64,000 nucleotides of DNA from Solimonas fluminis (GTDB lineage: Bacteria; Pseudomonadota; Gammaproteobacteria; Nevskiales; Nevskiaceae), in contig NZ_PSNW01000002.1 in assembly GCF_002930645.1 (NCBI RefSeq), forward strand, positions 434,001 to 498,000, given 5' to 3'. Position 1 is the first letter of the stretch. Each line of letters begins with the position of its first letter. The translations under genes were made by a program, and so were the position numbers. This document shows, piece after piece, positions 1 to 8,606 of the stretch. The notes below the pieces were generated by a model. It had not been told where the DNA came from, searched no databases, and saw only the letters and a list, made by a program, of their open reading frames with translations.

Positions 1-1164
1 GAACGCGCCCAGGCGCTGTACCGCGTGCAGCGTGCCGGGCAACTGCCGCAGATCGACGCGCAGGGCAGCCTGACGCGCGGCCGCACGCCGGCCGACCTGA
101 GCGCCACCGGCGCCGCCGTCACCGGCAGCGAGTACCAGGTGGGCCTGGGCATCACCGCCTTCGAGCTGGACCTGTTCGGCCGCGTGCGCAGCCTCAAGGA
201 TGCCGCGCTGGCGGAGTACCTGGCCACGGCAGAGGCGCGCGATGCCGCGCGCATCGCGCTGATCGCCGAGGTGGCCAAGGCCTGGCTTGCGGACCTGGCA
301 CTGCGCGAGCAGATGGACCTCGCCCGCAAGACCCTGGAGGCGCGCAGCGAGGCACTGACGCTGGCGCGCCAGCGCTACGAGGCCGGCGCCTCCTCGGCGC
401 TGGACCTCAAGCTGGTGGAGACGCTGGTGGAGTCGGCCCGCGTGGCGGTGGCCACGCTGACGCGCCGCAGTGCCCAGGCTGGCAATGCCCTGAGCCTGGT
501 GGTGGGCGCGCCGGTGGCGCGGGGCGAGGATGCGTCCCTGCTGTCGGACCAGCAGTTCGTCGCCGACCTGCCTGCCGGCCTGCCTTCGCAGCTGCTGGCG
601 CAGCGTCCGGACCTGCGCGCCGCCGAACTGCGCCTGCAGTCGGCCAACGCCAGCATCGGTGCCGCGCGCGCCGCGTTCTTCCCGCGCATCTCCCTGACCG
701 CCGGCATCGGCAGCGCCTCGCCGGAGCTGTCGGAGCTGTTCGAAGCCGGCAGCCGCAGCTGGTCCTTCGTGCCGCAGATCACGCTGCCGATCTTCGACGC
801 CGGCCGCAACCGCGCCAACCTGCGCGTGTCGCAGGTCGACCGCGACCTGGCCGTGGCCGGCTACGAGCGCAGCATCCAGGCGGCTTTCCGTGAAGTGGCC
901 GACGCGCTGGCGGCGCGCGGCAGCTTCGAGGAGCAGGTGGAGGCACAGGAGCGCCTGCGCCAGGGCCAGGCGGATCGCCTGCAGCTCGCCGAGCAGCGCT
1001 ACAAGGCCGGCATCGCCAGCTATCTCGATGTGCTGGATGCGCAGCGCGAATTGTTCGATGCCGAGCAGGACCTGGTGGAGGCGCGCCAGCAGCGGCTGCT
1101 GAACCTCGTGGACCTGTACCGTGCCCTGGGCGGCGGCCTGCGCGAGCGCGGCACAGGTGCCTGA
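1..1164 (+). CDS. RND efflux outer membrane lipoprotein/channel, TolC-NodT type (5' end missing)
   Basis: The reading frame is open from the first base of the window, so the N-terminus (signal peptide and possible lipobox) lies outside. About 387 codons remain of a family that is usually near 470 residues. The protein shows the internal duplication of the outer membrane factor family: LARQRYEAGASSALDLKL in the first half and LAEQRYKAGIASYLDVLDAQ near the C-terminus, each followed by long alpha-helical heptad stretches. The family forms a trimeric outer membrane channel with a periplasmic alpha-barrel that completes adaptor/RND pumps. An adaptor and pump are presumably encoded just upstream, outside the window. 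The stop is followed after 12 bases by the end of a convergent AraC gene. Confidence 0.9.
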   Translation, partial: ERAQALYRVQRAGQLPQIDAQGSLTRGRTPADLSATGAAVTGSEYQVGLGITAFELDLFGRVRSLKDAALAEYLATAEARDAARIALIAEVAKAWLADLALREQMDLARKTLEARSEALTLARQRYEAGASSALDLKLVETLVESARVAVATLTRRSAQAGNALSLVVGAPVARGEDASLLSDQQFVADLPAGLPSQLLAQRPDLRAAELRLQSANASIGAARAAFFPRISLTAGIGSASPELSELFEAGSRSWSFVPQITLPIFDAGRNRANLRVSQVDRDLAVAGYERSIQAAFREVADALAARGSFEEQVEAQERLRQGQADRLQLAEQRYKAGIASYLDVLDAQRELFDAEQDLVEARQQRLLNLVDLYRALGGGLRERGTGA

Positions 1165-1176
1165 TGAAGCCCAAGC

Positions 1177-2208
1177 TCAGGGCCCCGGCGCGGCATCCTT
1201 CGCGCGGAAGACATTGGGCGAGGCCGAGGTCCACTTGCGGAAGGCGCGGCAGAAGTTGCTGGTGTCCGAGTAGCCCAGCCGTTCCGCGATCTGCTCCACC
1301 GACAGGGCCGTGCTGCGCAGCAGGCGGATGCTCTCGGCGCGGCGCGTTTCTTCCAGCAGCCGGTGGAAGCTGGTGCGGTGCTCCTTCAACTTGCGCTTGA
1401 GCGTGCGGCTGGACATGTGCAGCCGCCGCGCGATCCGTTCCAGGCCCGGATAGTCGCCCTGCGCGTCACGCAGCATCGCGCGCACCTGCCCCGGAATGTC
1501 GCCGGCGAAGCCGAGCTGCTCCAGCTCGCGCCGGCATTGCTCCTCCACCATCCGGGCCGTCACCGGATTGGCCGTGTCGGGCCGCAGGTCCAGGTAGGTC
1601 GAGCGGAAGCGCAGCTGGCTGGAGCCCATGTCGAAACGCATCGGCGGCAGGCGTTCGCGGTAGCGCGCGTAGTACGGCGGCTCCGGGCTGTCGAACCACA
1701 GCTGGATCTCCGGCATGCGATGACCCGTCAGCGCCGGCGCCACGCGCGACATGCCGACCAGGAACAGATCCAGCAGGCATTGGCGCACGGCGGCGTTGAG
1801 CGGCATCGCCTCGGAGATCTCGATGGCCGCATGCCCGCCGTCCGTGAACAGCCGCATGCGGAACATCGGCAGGCGCAGTTGCAGGAACTTCACGCTCAGC
1901 TCGATCGCCTCGCGCAGCGTGGACGAGCTGATCATCCCGTAGCCCATCAGGCCGTGCGAGGTCAGGCTGCTGTGCAGGCCGATCTCATAGCCCAGCGCCG
2001 GCTCGCGGCTCAGCGCCACGGCCTGGTACAGCAGGGTGCCGGCCTGCAATTGCGTGAGCCGGCCGTTGGGATCGTCGAGCAAGGCCTGCGGCACCGCGGC
2101 CGCGGCCAGCAGCGCCGCGCGATCCACGCCATGGCGTTCCGCCACGTCCTGGATCAGCACGCCGTAGACCACCGGTACGAACGGTCTGCCGAGATCATCC
2201 GGTCTCAT
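1177..2208 (-). CDS. AraC-family transcriptional regulator
   Basis: 343 residues with the two-part layout of the OruR/ArgR-like group of AraC proteins: an N-terminal ligand-binding domain (about residues 15-210) and two C-terminal helix-turn-helix motifs (about 245-335). These contain LERIARRLHMSSRTLKRKLK and IAERLGYSDTSNFCRAFRKW, the AraC signature. The start chosen is the ATG whose product begins MRPDDLGRP; the frame stays open further upstream but runs into the divergent esterase gene. It is divergent from that esterase with about 110 bases between them, so it probably controls that gene. The effector cannot be read from the sequence. Confidence 0.9.
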   Translation of the reverse strand: MRPDDLGRPFVPVVYGVLIQDVAERHGVDRAALLAAAAVPQALLDDPNGRLTQLQAGTLLYQAVALSREPALGYEIGLHSSLTSHGLMGYGMISSSTLREAIELSVKFLQLRLPMFRMRLFTDGGHAAIEISEAMPLNAAVRQCLLDLFLVGMSRVAPALTGHRMPEIQLWFDSPEPPYYARYRERLPPMRFDMGSSQLRFRSTYLDLRPDTANPVTARMVEEQCRRELEQLGFAGDIPGQVRAMLRDAQGDYPGLERIARRLHMSSRTLKRKLKEHRTSFHRLLEETRRAESIRLLRSTALSVEQIAERLGYSDTSNFCRAFRKWTSASPNVFRAKDAAPGP

Positions 2209-2319
2209 GCCGCGTCTACTCCCTGGCCCGAGATGACCATCATCTCGTCCCGAGGCGCCACTGACAACGGACCTTCTGCGGCCAATAGTGCGGCCACAAC
2301 AGATCACGGAGGAGACGTC

Positions 2320-3282
2320 ATGCAGACCCCGCATCAGATGAGCCGACGCCGCCTGCTCAAGGCCGCGGGCGGCGCCGGCGCGCTGGCCGCTTTGGCACCA
2401 TGGCTGTCCTTTTCGGGCACAGCGCAGGCGGCGGGCAACGGTTTCGGCCTGACCATCACCGACCAGGCGGCGTCGGGTCGCCTGGAGTACTACCGCTTCG
2501 CCACCAGCCAGATTTCCTGGCAGCCCGGCATCAACGTCCTGCTGCCCGACGGCTACTACCAGGAGACCTGGCGCCGCTATCCGGTGCTGTACCTGCTGCA
2601 CGGCGGCGCGCAGGACTTCCGCAAGTTCCACCTGGAGGACGACATCATCGGACTCACCGCCGGCCGCAAGCTGATCGTGGTGATGCCCGACGGCGGCACC
2701 GCCGGCTGGTACAGCAATCCGGTGAGATCCTTTTCCGGCGCCAGGAACTGGGAGAGCTTCCACCTCAACCAGCTCATCCCCTGGATCGACGCCAACTTCC
2801 GCACCTATGCCGAGCACGACGGCCGCGCGGTGTCCGGCTTCTCCATGGGCGGCTTCGGCGCGCTGAAGTACGCGGCCAAGTACTACGGCCACTTCTGCTC
2901 GGTCAGCTCGCACTCCGGCCCGGCGAGCCTGCGACGCGATGCCGGCGCGGTGGTGCACTGGGCCAACACCAGCGCCAAGTTCGCCGAACTGGGTGGCGGC
3001 TCGCTCTACGGCGATCCCTTCTGGGACCAGGGCCGCGTGACCGCCGACAACCCGGTGGAGCGCCTCAACAGCTACTACAACAAGCGCATCTTCCTGGTCT
3101 GCGGCCTCGACGAGGACGTCAACGAGACCTTCGTGCGCGCCGGCCAGCGCGAGTTCCGCGGCCTGCTGGCCGGGCGGGGCATCCCGCACGAGTGGTACGA
3201 ACTGCCGGGCGCGCACTTCGTGCGGCGCGAGATGCTGCAGGCGGACGTGGACGGTGTGATCGCGCGTTGCCGCAAGGCCTGA
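2320..3282 (+). CDS. Tat-exported alpha/beta hydrolase, esterase D / antigen 85-like family
   Basis: 320 residues. The N-terminus carries a twin-arginine signal (SRRRLLKAAG at residues 8-17, hydrophobic stretch, then AQA), so the enzyme is probably exported folded to the periplasm. The mature part has LLHGG near residue 94, the nucleophile elbow GFSMGG with Ser175, an acidic residue in the GLDEDVNE region and a C-terminal GAHFV histidine, the full esterase triad. The family hydrolyses short esters, S-formylglutathione or acyl groups; the substrate here is unknown. A strong ribosome site (GGAGGAG) lies 5-12 bases before the chosen ATG. A second ATG six codons later would keep the Tat motif. 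Confidence 0.87.
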   Translation: MQTPHQMSRRRLLKAAGGAGALAALAPWLSFSGTAQAAGNGFGLTITDQAASGRLEYYRFATSQISWQPGINVLLPDGYYQETWRRYPVLYLLHGGAQDFRKFHLEDDIIGLTAGRKLIVVMPDGGTAGWYSNPVRSFSGARNWESFHLNQLIPWIDANFRTYAEHDGRAVSGFSMGGFGALKYAAKYYGHFCSVSSHSGPASLRRDAGAVVHWANTSAKFAELGGGSLYGDPFWDQGRVTADNPVERLNSYYNKRIFLVCGLDEDVNETFVRAGQREFRGLLAGRGIPHEWYELPGAHFVRREMLQADVDGVIARCRKA

Positions 3283-3300
3283 GCTTCGGACGGGATCGGC

Positions 3301-3328
3301 ACGAAAGCCGCCTTTCGGCGGCTTTCGT
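3301..3328 (+). terminator. Stem-loop after the esterase gene
   Basis: ACGAAAGCCGCC, loop TTTC, GGCGGCTTTCGT: a perfect 12-bp stem with a 4-base loop, starting 18 bases after the esterase stop. The T-run after the stem is weak, so it may act in both directions or only stabilise the 3' end. Confidence 0.7.
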
Positions 3329-3440
3329 GTCCGTGGCCTGCAAGCAAGTGGCCGCCGCTACGGCCCCAGCGAGAACAAGCCTTGTCGTAGAAACCGACCG
3401 GACCGCTCATCCTCGGCATGAACGGGCGGGCATCGTGGCG

Positions 3441-3474
3441 CACAAAAAAGCCGCCCGAAGGCGGCCCTTTTGTG
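3441..3474 (-). terminator. Intrinsic terminator of the pnt operon
   Basis: Read on the minus strand, a GGCGGC-type stem closed by a TTCG loop is followed by TTTTTTGTG, a proper U-run. It lies 14 bases after the pntB stop codon, as expected for the operon end. Confidence 0.8.
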
Positions 3475-3487
3475 CAGCTCTCTGGCT

Positions 3488-4924
3488 TCAGTGACCGCCG
3501 CCGTCCAGCGACTTGATCGCCTGGATCATGGAGACCATCACCTTCTGCGCGTCGCCGTACACCAGGTTGGTGTTGTCGGCGAAGAACAGCTCGTTCTCCA
3601 CGCCCGAGTAGCCCTTGCCCTGGCCGCGCTTCACCACGTAGACCTGCTTGGCGTGGTCCACGTTGAGGATCGGCATGCCGTAGATCGGCGAGGACTTGTT
3701 GGTGCGCGCGGCCGGGTTCACGGTGTCGTTGGCGCCGATGACGATGGCGACGTCGGCTTCCTTGAACTCGCCGTTGATGTCTTCCATGTCGTAGATGATG
3801 TCGTACGGCACGCCGGCTTCGGCGAGCAGCACGTTCATGTGGCCGGGCATGCGGCCCGCCACCGGGTGGATGGCGAACTTCACTTCCACGCCGGCATCCT
3901 GCAGCAGCTTCACGAACTCGTAGAGCTTGTGCTGCGCCTGGGCCACGGCCAGGCCGTAGCCCGGGGCGATGATGACCTTGGAGGCGTAGCGCATGTTCAC
4001 GGCCGCGTCGCCGGCTTCCGCCGGCTTCTGGCTGCCCTTGATCTCGCCCTGCTGTTCGTCGCCGGCGGCGCCGAAGTTGGAGAAGATCACGTTGCTCACC
4101 GAGCGGTTCATGGCCTTGGCCATCAGCAGCGTCAGCAGCGTACCGGCCGAGCCCACCACCATGCCCGCGATCATCAGGGCGGGGTTGTTGAGCACGTAGC
4201 CTTCCAGGCCCACGGCAAGGCCGGTGAAGGCGTTGTACAGCGAGATCACCACCGGCATGTCGGCGCCGCCGATGGGCATGGTCATCATCACGCCGAAGAT
4301 CAGGGCCAGCGCGAAGAAGGCCACCGTGACGCCGGCCGGGGCATGGCCGCCGGCGCCGAACACGATGTACAGGCCGATGCCGATCGTGGCCAGCATGATC
4401 GAGCCGTTGATGGCCTGGATGCCGGTCATGCGCAGCGTCTTGTTGATGCGGCCGTCGAGCTTGGCCCAGGCGATCAGCGAGCCGGACAGCGACACCGCAC
4501 CGATCAGGCCGCCGAACACGGTGACCAGGTAGTGCAGCGAGCCGTGGCTGGCGCCTTCGGCCGGAACGGCCAGCAGCACCATCGCGGCGATCGCGGCGGC
4601 GGAGCCGCCGCCCATGCCGTTGTAGAGCGCCACCATCTGCGGCATCGCGGTCATCTCGACCGTCTTGCCGCTGCGCCAGGCCCAGCCCACGCCGATCAGC
4701 AGCGCCACCACCGCGATGATCGCGTTGGTGGTCAGGTGCGGCTTGGCGGCTTCGGCCACGCCGAAGGTGTAGAGGAAGCTGGCCAGCACCGCCACCAGCA
4801 TGCCGTAGCCGGCCACCACGATGCCCGACCGCGCCGTCACCGGCGAGGACATGCGCTTGAGGCCGTAGATGAACAGGAAGGAGGCCGCCAGGGCGCTCAC
4901 TTCGATCAGGAGTTGTGCATTCAT
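3488..4924 (-). CDS. pntB: NAD(P) transhydrogenase subunit beta
   Basis: 478 residues, the usual PntB length. The N-terminal half is a series of hydrophobic helices (domain II, part of the proton channel) and the C-terminal half is the NADP(H)-binding domain III, with GYGLAVAQAQ as its nucleotide loop and VIGANDTVNPAARTN near residue 400. With PntA1 and PntA2 it couples inward proton flow to hydride transfer from NADH to NADP+, supplying NADPH at the inner membrane. It is the last gene of a three-gene operon, 16 bases after pntA2, and is followed by an intrinsic terminator. Confidence 0.97.
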   Translation of the reverse strand: MNAQLLIEVSALAASFLFIYGLKRMSSPVTARSGIVVAGYGMLVAVLASFLYTFGVAEAAKPHLTTNAIIAVVALLIGVGWAWRSGKTVEMTAMPQMVALYNGMGGGSAAAIAAMVLLAVPAEGASHGSLHYLVTVFGGLIGAVSLSGSLIAWAKLDGRINKTLRMTGIQAINGSIMLATIGIGLYIVFGAGGHAPAGVTVAFFALALIFGVMMTMPIGGADMPVVISLYNAFTGLAVGLEGYVLNNPALMIAGMVVGSAGTLLTLLMAKAMNRSVSNVIFSNFGAAGDEQQGEIKGSQKPAEAGDAAVNMRYASKVIIAPGYGLAVAQAQHKLYEFVKLLQDAGVEVKFAIHPVAGRMPGHMNVLLAEAGVPYDIIYDMEDINGEFKEADVAIVIGANDTVNPAARTNKSSPIYGMPILNVDHAKQVYVVKRGQGKGYSGVENELFFADNTNLVYGDAQKVMVSMIQAIKSLDGGGH

Positions 4925-4940
4925 TGGTCTGGCGTCCCTG

Positions 4941-5258
4941 TTACTTGCCGGCCGGCTTCTTGTCGGAGGACTTGAACATCTCGAGCATGCGCTCGGTCAC
5001 CACGTAGCCGCCCGCGGCATTGCCCGCGCCCAGCAGCACGCCGAAGAAGCCGATGGCCTGCTCCAGCACCGAGGTGGCGTTGAGCGTGGCGTAGATCGCG
5101 CCGACCACGACGATGCCGTGCACGAAGTTGGAGCCCGACATCAGCGGCGTGTGCAGGATCGACGGCACGCGGCCGATGATCTCGTAGCCGGTGAACGCGG
5201 CGAGCATGAAGATGTAGAGGGCGACGAAGCCCGTCAGTACGGTTCCTGCGTGTTCCAT
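4941..5258 (-). CDS. pntA2: NAD(P) transhydrogenase subunit alpha part 2 (membrane part)
   Basis: 105 residues starting MEHAGTVLTG, with three to four hydrophobic helices. It corresponds to the membrane segments found at the C-terminus of the single-chain E. coli PntA. In this organism the alpha subunit is split, as in Rhodospirillum and many other proteobacteria. The frame is open further upstream, but this ATG has a ribosome site (AGGGGAA) and does not overlap pntA1, which ends 11 bases earlier in the transcript. The tail (SSDKKPAGK) is short and charged. Confidence 0.93.
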   Translation of the reverse strand: MEHAGTVLTGFVALYIFMLAAFTGYEIIGRVPSILHTPLMSGSNFVHGIVVVGAIYATLNATSVLEQAIGFFGVLLGAGNAAGGYVVTERMLEMFKSSDKKPAGK

Positions 5259-5269
5259 GGTTGTTCCCC

Positions 5270-6397
5270 TTAGCCTTCCACCGCTTTCTTGGCGGCTTCG
5301 TTCTTGATCTCGCCGGCATGCGTCAGGCACATCTTGGCCTGCACTTCCTCGGTCCAGTCGATGGCCAGTGCCTTGTCCTTCATCATCAGTTCGATGAGGG
5401 CGTACTGGTTCTTGGAGTACAGCTCGCTGGCGTGCTCGGCCAGCATCGACGGGATGTTGATCGGGCCGACGACCGTGACCTGGCCGACTTCCACCGTCTC
5501 GCCCGGCACCGTGTATTCGCAGTTGCCGCCGCCTTCGGCGCCGACGTCGATGACCACCGCACCCGGCTTCATGCTTTCGACATGCGCCTTGGTGAGCTGG
5601 CGCGGCGAGGCGCGGCCCGGGATGGCGGCCGTGGTGACCACGATGTCCGCCGTGAGGATGGCCTTGCCGACCGCGGCGTCGAGGCGCTGCTGTTCTTCCG
5701 GCGTCGGCGGACGGGCGTAGCCGCCCTGGCCGACGGCATCGACGTCATGGGCGATGAACTTGGCGCCCAGCGACTCGGCCTGTTCCTTGGTGACCTGGCG
5801 CGTGTCGGTGGCTTCCACCACCGCGCCGAGGCGGCGCAGCGTGGCCACGGTCTGCAGGCCGATCACGCCCAGGCCCAGCACCACGGCGCGGGCGGGGCGC
5901 AGCGAGCCGACGGCGGTGGTGGTCATCGGCACGATGCGGGCCAGGTGCGTGGCGGCCAGCAGCGCGGCGTAGTAGCCGGTCAGCGCCTGCTGCGACGACA
6001 GGGCGTCGACCACCTGCGCGCGGGACAGGGTGCGCGGCACCTGTTCCATCGCGAAGCAGGTGATCTTGCGGTCACGCAGCTGCTTCACCAGGGCCACCTG
6101 GTTGTGGGCGTAGACGTAGCAGATGAGGATGGCGCCTTCCTTCATCGCGTTGACCACGTCGGCCGGCGGCGGCTGCACTGCCAGGACGATGTCGGCCTCC
6201 GACACCAGGCCCTGCGGGTTGGCGGCGAAGTTGACGTTCTTGTAGGACGAATCCGGGATCTTGCTGGCCAGGCCTGCGCCGGTCTGCATGTGGATTTCGC
6301 AGCCCAGCTTGGCCAGCTTGTCGGCGACGGCGGGCACCAGTGCCACGCGCTTTTCGCGTGCGGCGGTCTCTTTCAGCACGGCGATTTTGACCGGCAT
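5270..6397 (-). CDS. pntA1: NAD(P) transhydrogenase subunit alpha part 1 (NAD(H)-binding)
   Basis: 375 residues beginning MPVKIAVLKE. It has the alanine dehydrogenase/PNT N-terminal domain (TAAREKRVALVPA) and the NAD-binding Rossmann domain with VLGLGVIGLQTVATLRRLGA near residue 170. It binds NAD(H) on the cytoplasmic side of the proton-translocating transhydrogenase. First gene of pntA1-pntA2-pntB. The ATG was chosen over an in-frame TTG four codons upstream because GGGAG sits at the right distance before the ATG. Confidence 0.96.
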   Translation of the reverse strand: MPVKIAVLKETAAREKRVALVPAVADKLAKLGCEIHMQTGAGLASKIPDSSYKNVNFAANPQGLVSEADIVLAVQPPPADVVNAMKEGAILICYVYAHNQVALVKQLRDRKITCFAMEQVPRTLSRAQVVDALSSQQALTGYYAALLAATHLARIVPMTTTAVGSLRPARAVVLGLGVIGLQTVATLRRLGAVVEATDTRQVTKEQAESLGAKFIAHDVDAVGQGGYARPPTPEEQQRLDAAVGKAILTADIVVTTAAIPGRASPRQLTKAHVESMKPGAVVIDVGAEGGGNCEYTVPGETVEVGQVTVVGPINIPSMLAEHASELYSKNQYALIELMMKDKALAIDWTEEVQAKMCLTHAGEIKNEAAKKAVEG

Positions 6398-6734
6398 GAT
6401 CACTCCCAAGGTACGTTTTTTGAGCTACTGGACGATGCGCACGCCGAATCGTCGCCCGGCGCTTGCGACAGGGCGACGAGTTTAGCGGAAGCGCAACCCG
6501 TTTACAGCATGAGGTTTTTCGGTCCGGACCAGGGCCTTGGCCGGCTCCGGGAGGCCTGGATACCACAGGTCCGGGGTGCCGGACGCCATTCTTTCGGGGG
6601 AGCCATCTCGAACTCCCTCTCCCCGCCTGCGGGGAGAGGGCTGGGGTGAGGGGTGCTCGCCGGGTTGGGGCGGCCCGTCCAGGTGCCCGTGAGTCGGCGC
6701 TGGCGATGCCGCTCGGCATCGCCAGCGCGAGGAA
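6398..6734. other. Intergenic region with pnt upstream sequence and a dispersed repeat
   Basis: 337 bases between the pntA1 start and the end of ppnP. It must hold the pnt promoter, but no convincing boxes were picked out. It also holds a repeat hairpin around 6615-6640 and a GCCGCTCGGCATCGCCAGCG-type GC-rich tail before the ppnP stop. No gene was found. Confidence 0.6.
6615..6640. repeat. Dispersed palindromic repeat (CCCTCTCCCC...GGGGAGAGGG)
   Basis: CCCTCTCCCC followed by GCCTGC and GGGGAGAGGG: a perfect 10-bp stem with a 6-base loop, then GCTGGGGTGAGGGG. This is the common intergenic REP-like unit of Xanthomonas/Lysobacter-type genomes. Related degenerate units occur in the polA-engB gap (about 58966-59115). 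Confidence 0.7.
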
Positions 6735-7046
6735 TCACCCGAAGTGGCAGACGTAATGCACCGGCTCCAGCGCCTCGATGTCGAAGCCGCTGTCGCCCGG
6801 CACCGAGAAGGACTGGCCGCCGGCGTAGTCCTTCCAGGCGGTTTCGCCCTTCAGGCGCACGCGGCAGCGGCCCTCGATCAGTTCCATGATCTCGGGGGCG
6901 GCGGTGCCGAAGTACAGCGTCGCCGGCAGGATCACGCCCACCGACTTGCGGGTGCCATCGGCCAGCAGGACCGTATGGCTGACGCACTTGCCGTCGAAAT
7001 AGACGTTGGCCTTCTTGAGAACGCTGACCTGGTCGAACTGGGACAT
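6735..7046 (-). CDS. ppnP: Pyrimidine/purine nucleoside phosphorylase PpnP (DUF1255)
   Basis: 103 residues, a single small cupin-like barrel. The core [20 protein letters not shown] and the end [10 protein letters not shown] match the DUF1255/YaiE family. Family members phosphorolyse several nucleosides to the base and ribose-1-phosphate and are cytosolic. The gene stands alone; its start is preceded by a GGAAAC stretch and a long GC hairpin that separates it from the rubredoxin reductase gene upstream. Confidence 0.93.
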   Translation of the reverse strand: MSQFDQVSVLKKANVYFDGKCVSHTVLLADGTRKSVGVILPATLYFGTAAPEIMELIEGRCRVRLKGETAWKDYAGGQSFSVPGDSGFDIEALEPVHYVCHFG

Positions 7047-7069
7047 GGTGTTTCCTTGGGGTGGTGTTT

Positions 7070-7120
7070 CGCGGCCGGGCCCGCTCCTGCGGCACTGCCG
7101 CGAGAGCGGGCCCGGCCGCG
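7070..7120. terminator. Long GC hairpin between rubredoxin reductase and ppnP
   Basis: Two perfect 17-base inverted arms (CGCGGCCGGGCCCGCTC and its complement) separated by 17 bases, directly after the rubredoxin reductase stop. There is no U-run on the minus strand, so it may be a Rho-helped terminator or a 3'-end stabiliser. Confidence 0.55.
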
Positions 7121-7127
7121 GTTCTTC

Positions 7128-8279
7128 TCAGGCCGGCTCGTGGATGGCCGGCATCAGGGGGACGTACTGGCCGCGCTTGGACGTGGCGGCACCGGTCAGG
7201 GCGAAGCCCAGCGGCTTGCCGGCCTCGTCCTTGTAGACCGCTTCCAGGTCCGGCGCGGTGCCGGTCACCTCCCAGCTGCCGGCGACCGGCGGCGGGGGGT
7301 TGACCAGGGTCGGGCAGGCCGGGGTCTTCACGATCACCGGCATGGCCGGGAACCGGGCCTTGGTCGGCGTGCCCGCCAGGGTGGCCGCCAGGGCGCGCGA
7401 GGCATTGGCGATCGGCAGGATATAGGGCAGCAGGCGGCCGTTGACCTCGATGCAGTCCCCCAGCGCGTAGACGTCCGGCGCCGAAGTCTGCAGGTGGTCG
7501 TCGACCACGATGCCGGCCTTGCAGGCGATGCCGGCATCCGCCGCCAGGCGGATGCGCGGGCGCAGGCCCACGGCGGACAGCACCACGTCGACCGTGGCGC
7601 GGCTGTCGTCGCTGAAGCGCGCCTCGATGGCGCCGCCGACGCGGTCCAGGCTGGCGACGCTGGCGCCCAACTGCCAGGTGACGCCGAGCTTGCCCAGGCC
7701 GTCCTGCAGGGCGCGGCCCTGGGCTTCCGGCAGCAGGCGGTTCAGCGGCCAGCCGGCGATGTCGACCACGCGCACGGCGTAGCCGCCCGCGGCGAGGTCG
7801 TTGGCGAACTCGCAGCCGATCAGTCCGGCGCCGATGATCAGCACGCGCGCGCCGGGCTGCAGCAGGCTCCGGAAGCGGGCGTAGTCCTCGCGGTCGTTGA
7901 CCGACAGCATCTCGGCCGCGGCATCGCCGGCGATCGGCAGGCGGATCACGTCGGCGCCGGTGGCCAGCACCAGCTTGGAGTAAGGCAGCCACTGGCCGTC
8001 CACCTGCACGGCATGCGCCGCGGGGTCGATGGCGGTGACGTCCTTGCGCGCCAGCACCTCCGCCTTGAGCTGCTCGACAAGCTGCTCCAGCGGATTCTTG
8101 ATCAGGCCGTCGGCGTCCTTGCCGGCCGCGAAGGCCTTGGACAGGTCCGGCTTGTAGTAGTAATGACCGTCCTCGCGGGTAATCAGCCGCAGGGGCAGGT
8201 CAGGCGCGAGCTTTCTGAGGTCGCGGGCCAGCGTGATGCCGGCGTGTCCGCTGCCGAGGATCGTGAGCGGGGCGCTCAC
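7128..8279 (-). CDS. Rubredoxin-NAD(+) reductase
   Basis: 383 residues, an FAD-dependent pyridine nucleotide-disulfide reductase-type protein. FAD-binding [10 protein letters not shown] is at the N-terminus, the NAD(H) loop [14 protein letters not shown] is near residue 145 and the second FAD motif VYALGDC is near residue 265; the C-terminal domain is of the rubredoxin reductase type. It passes electrons from NADH to the rubredoxin encoded just upstream, which serves alkane hydroxylase or oxygen-stress enzymes. It starts with a GTG whose last two bases form part of the rubredoxin stop (GTGA overlap), so the two are translationally coupled. This is the RubB/AlkT family; no alkB is in the window. 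Confidence 0.94.
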   Translation of the reverse strand: MSAPLTILGSGHAGITLARDLRKLAPDLPLRLITREDGHYYYKPDLSKAFAAGKDADGLIKNPLEQLVEQLKAEVLARKDVTAIDPAAHAVQVDGQWLPYSKLVLATGADVIRLPIAGDAAAEMLSVNDREDYARFRSLLQPGARVLIIGAGLIGCEFANDLAAGGYAVRVVDIAGWPLNRLLPEAQGRALQDGLGKLGVTWQLGASVASLDRVGGAIEARFSDDSRATVDVVLSAVGLRPRIRLAADAGIACKAGIVVDDHLQTSAPDVYALGDCIEVNGRLLPYILPIANASRALAATLAGTPTKARFPAMPVIVKTPACPTLVNPPPPVAGSWEVTGTAPDLEAVYKDEAGKPLGFALTGAATSKRGQYVPLMPAIHEPA

Positions 8280-8440
8280 GCCGGGACCATGTCGAAATCG
8301 GCCTTGGAGGCGCCGCAGTCAGGGCAGGTCCAGCTGTCCGGGATGTCTTCCCAGCGCGTGCCCGGGGCGATGCCCTCGTCCGGAAGGCCCTTGGCCTCGT
8401 CGTATTCGAAATCACAAATCAGACAGCGCCACTTGCGCAT
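8276..8440 (-). CDS. Rubredoxin
   Basis: 54 residues beginning [20 protein letters not shown]. Two CxxC pairs (Cys6/Cys9 and Cys39/Cys42 in [10 protein letters not shown]) bind a single iron, and the aromatic and acidic pattern is that of rubredoxin-2/AlkG-like proteins. It is a small cytosolic one-electron carrier, reduced by the overlapping reductase gene downstream. The pair is divergent from the SDR operon, with about 165 bases of shared upstream region. Confidence 0.95.
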   Translation of the reverse strand: MRKWRCLICDFEYDEAKGLPDEGIAPGTRWEDIPDSWTCPDCGASKADFDMVPA

Positions 8441-8606
8441 TGCTGGTTCCAACCGTCGTCTAATGGAAAAAAAGAGCGGCGAATCTTAGCAGACCCCGCG
8501 CCGGGTCTACGTTAGCCGCCGGGACGCCGGGCAACGGCGGCCGGCCCAGGCCGGGAAGCCGAAACCGTGCCAAGATCGGCGCCAAATTTCATCGGGTGGC
8601 AGAAAA

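Noticed and set aside
1177-3216. Single 679-residue minus-strand protein
   Set aside because: Only the first 343 codons from the stop are AraC; the rest is the antisense of the divergent esterase gene.
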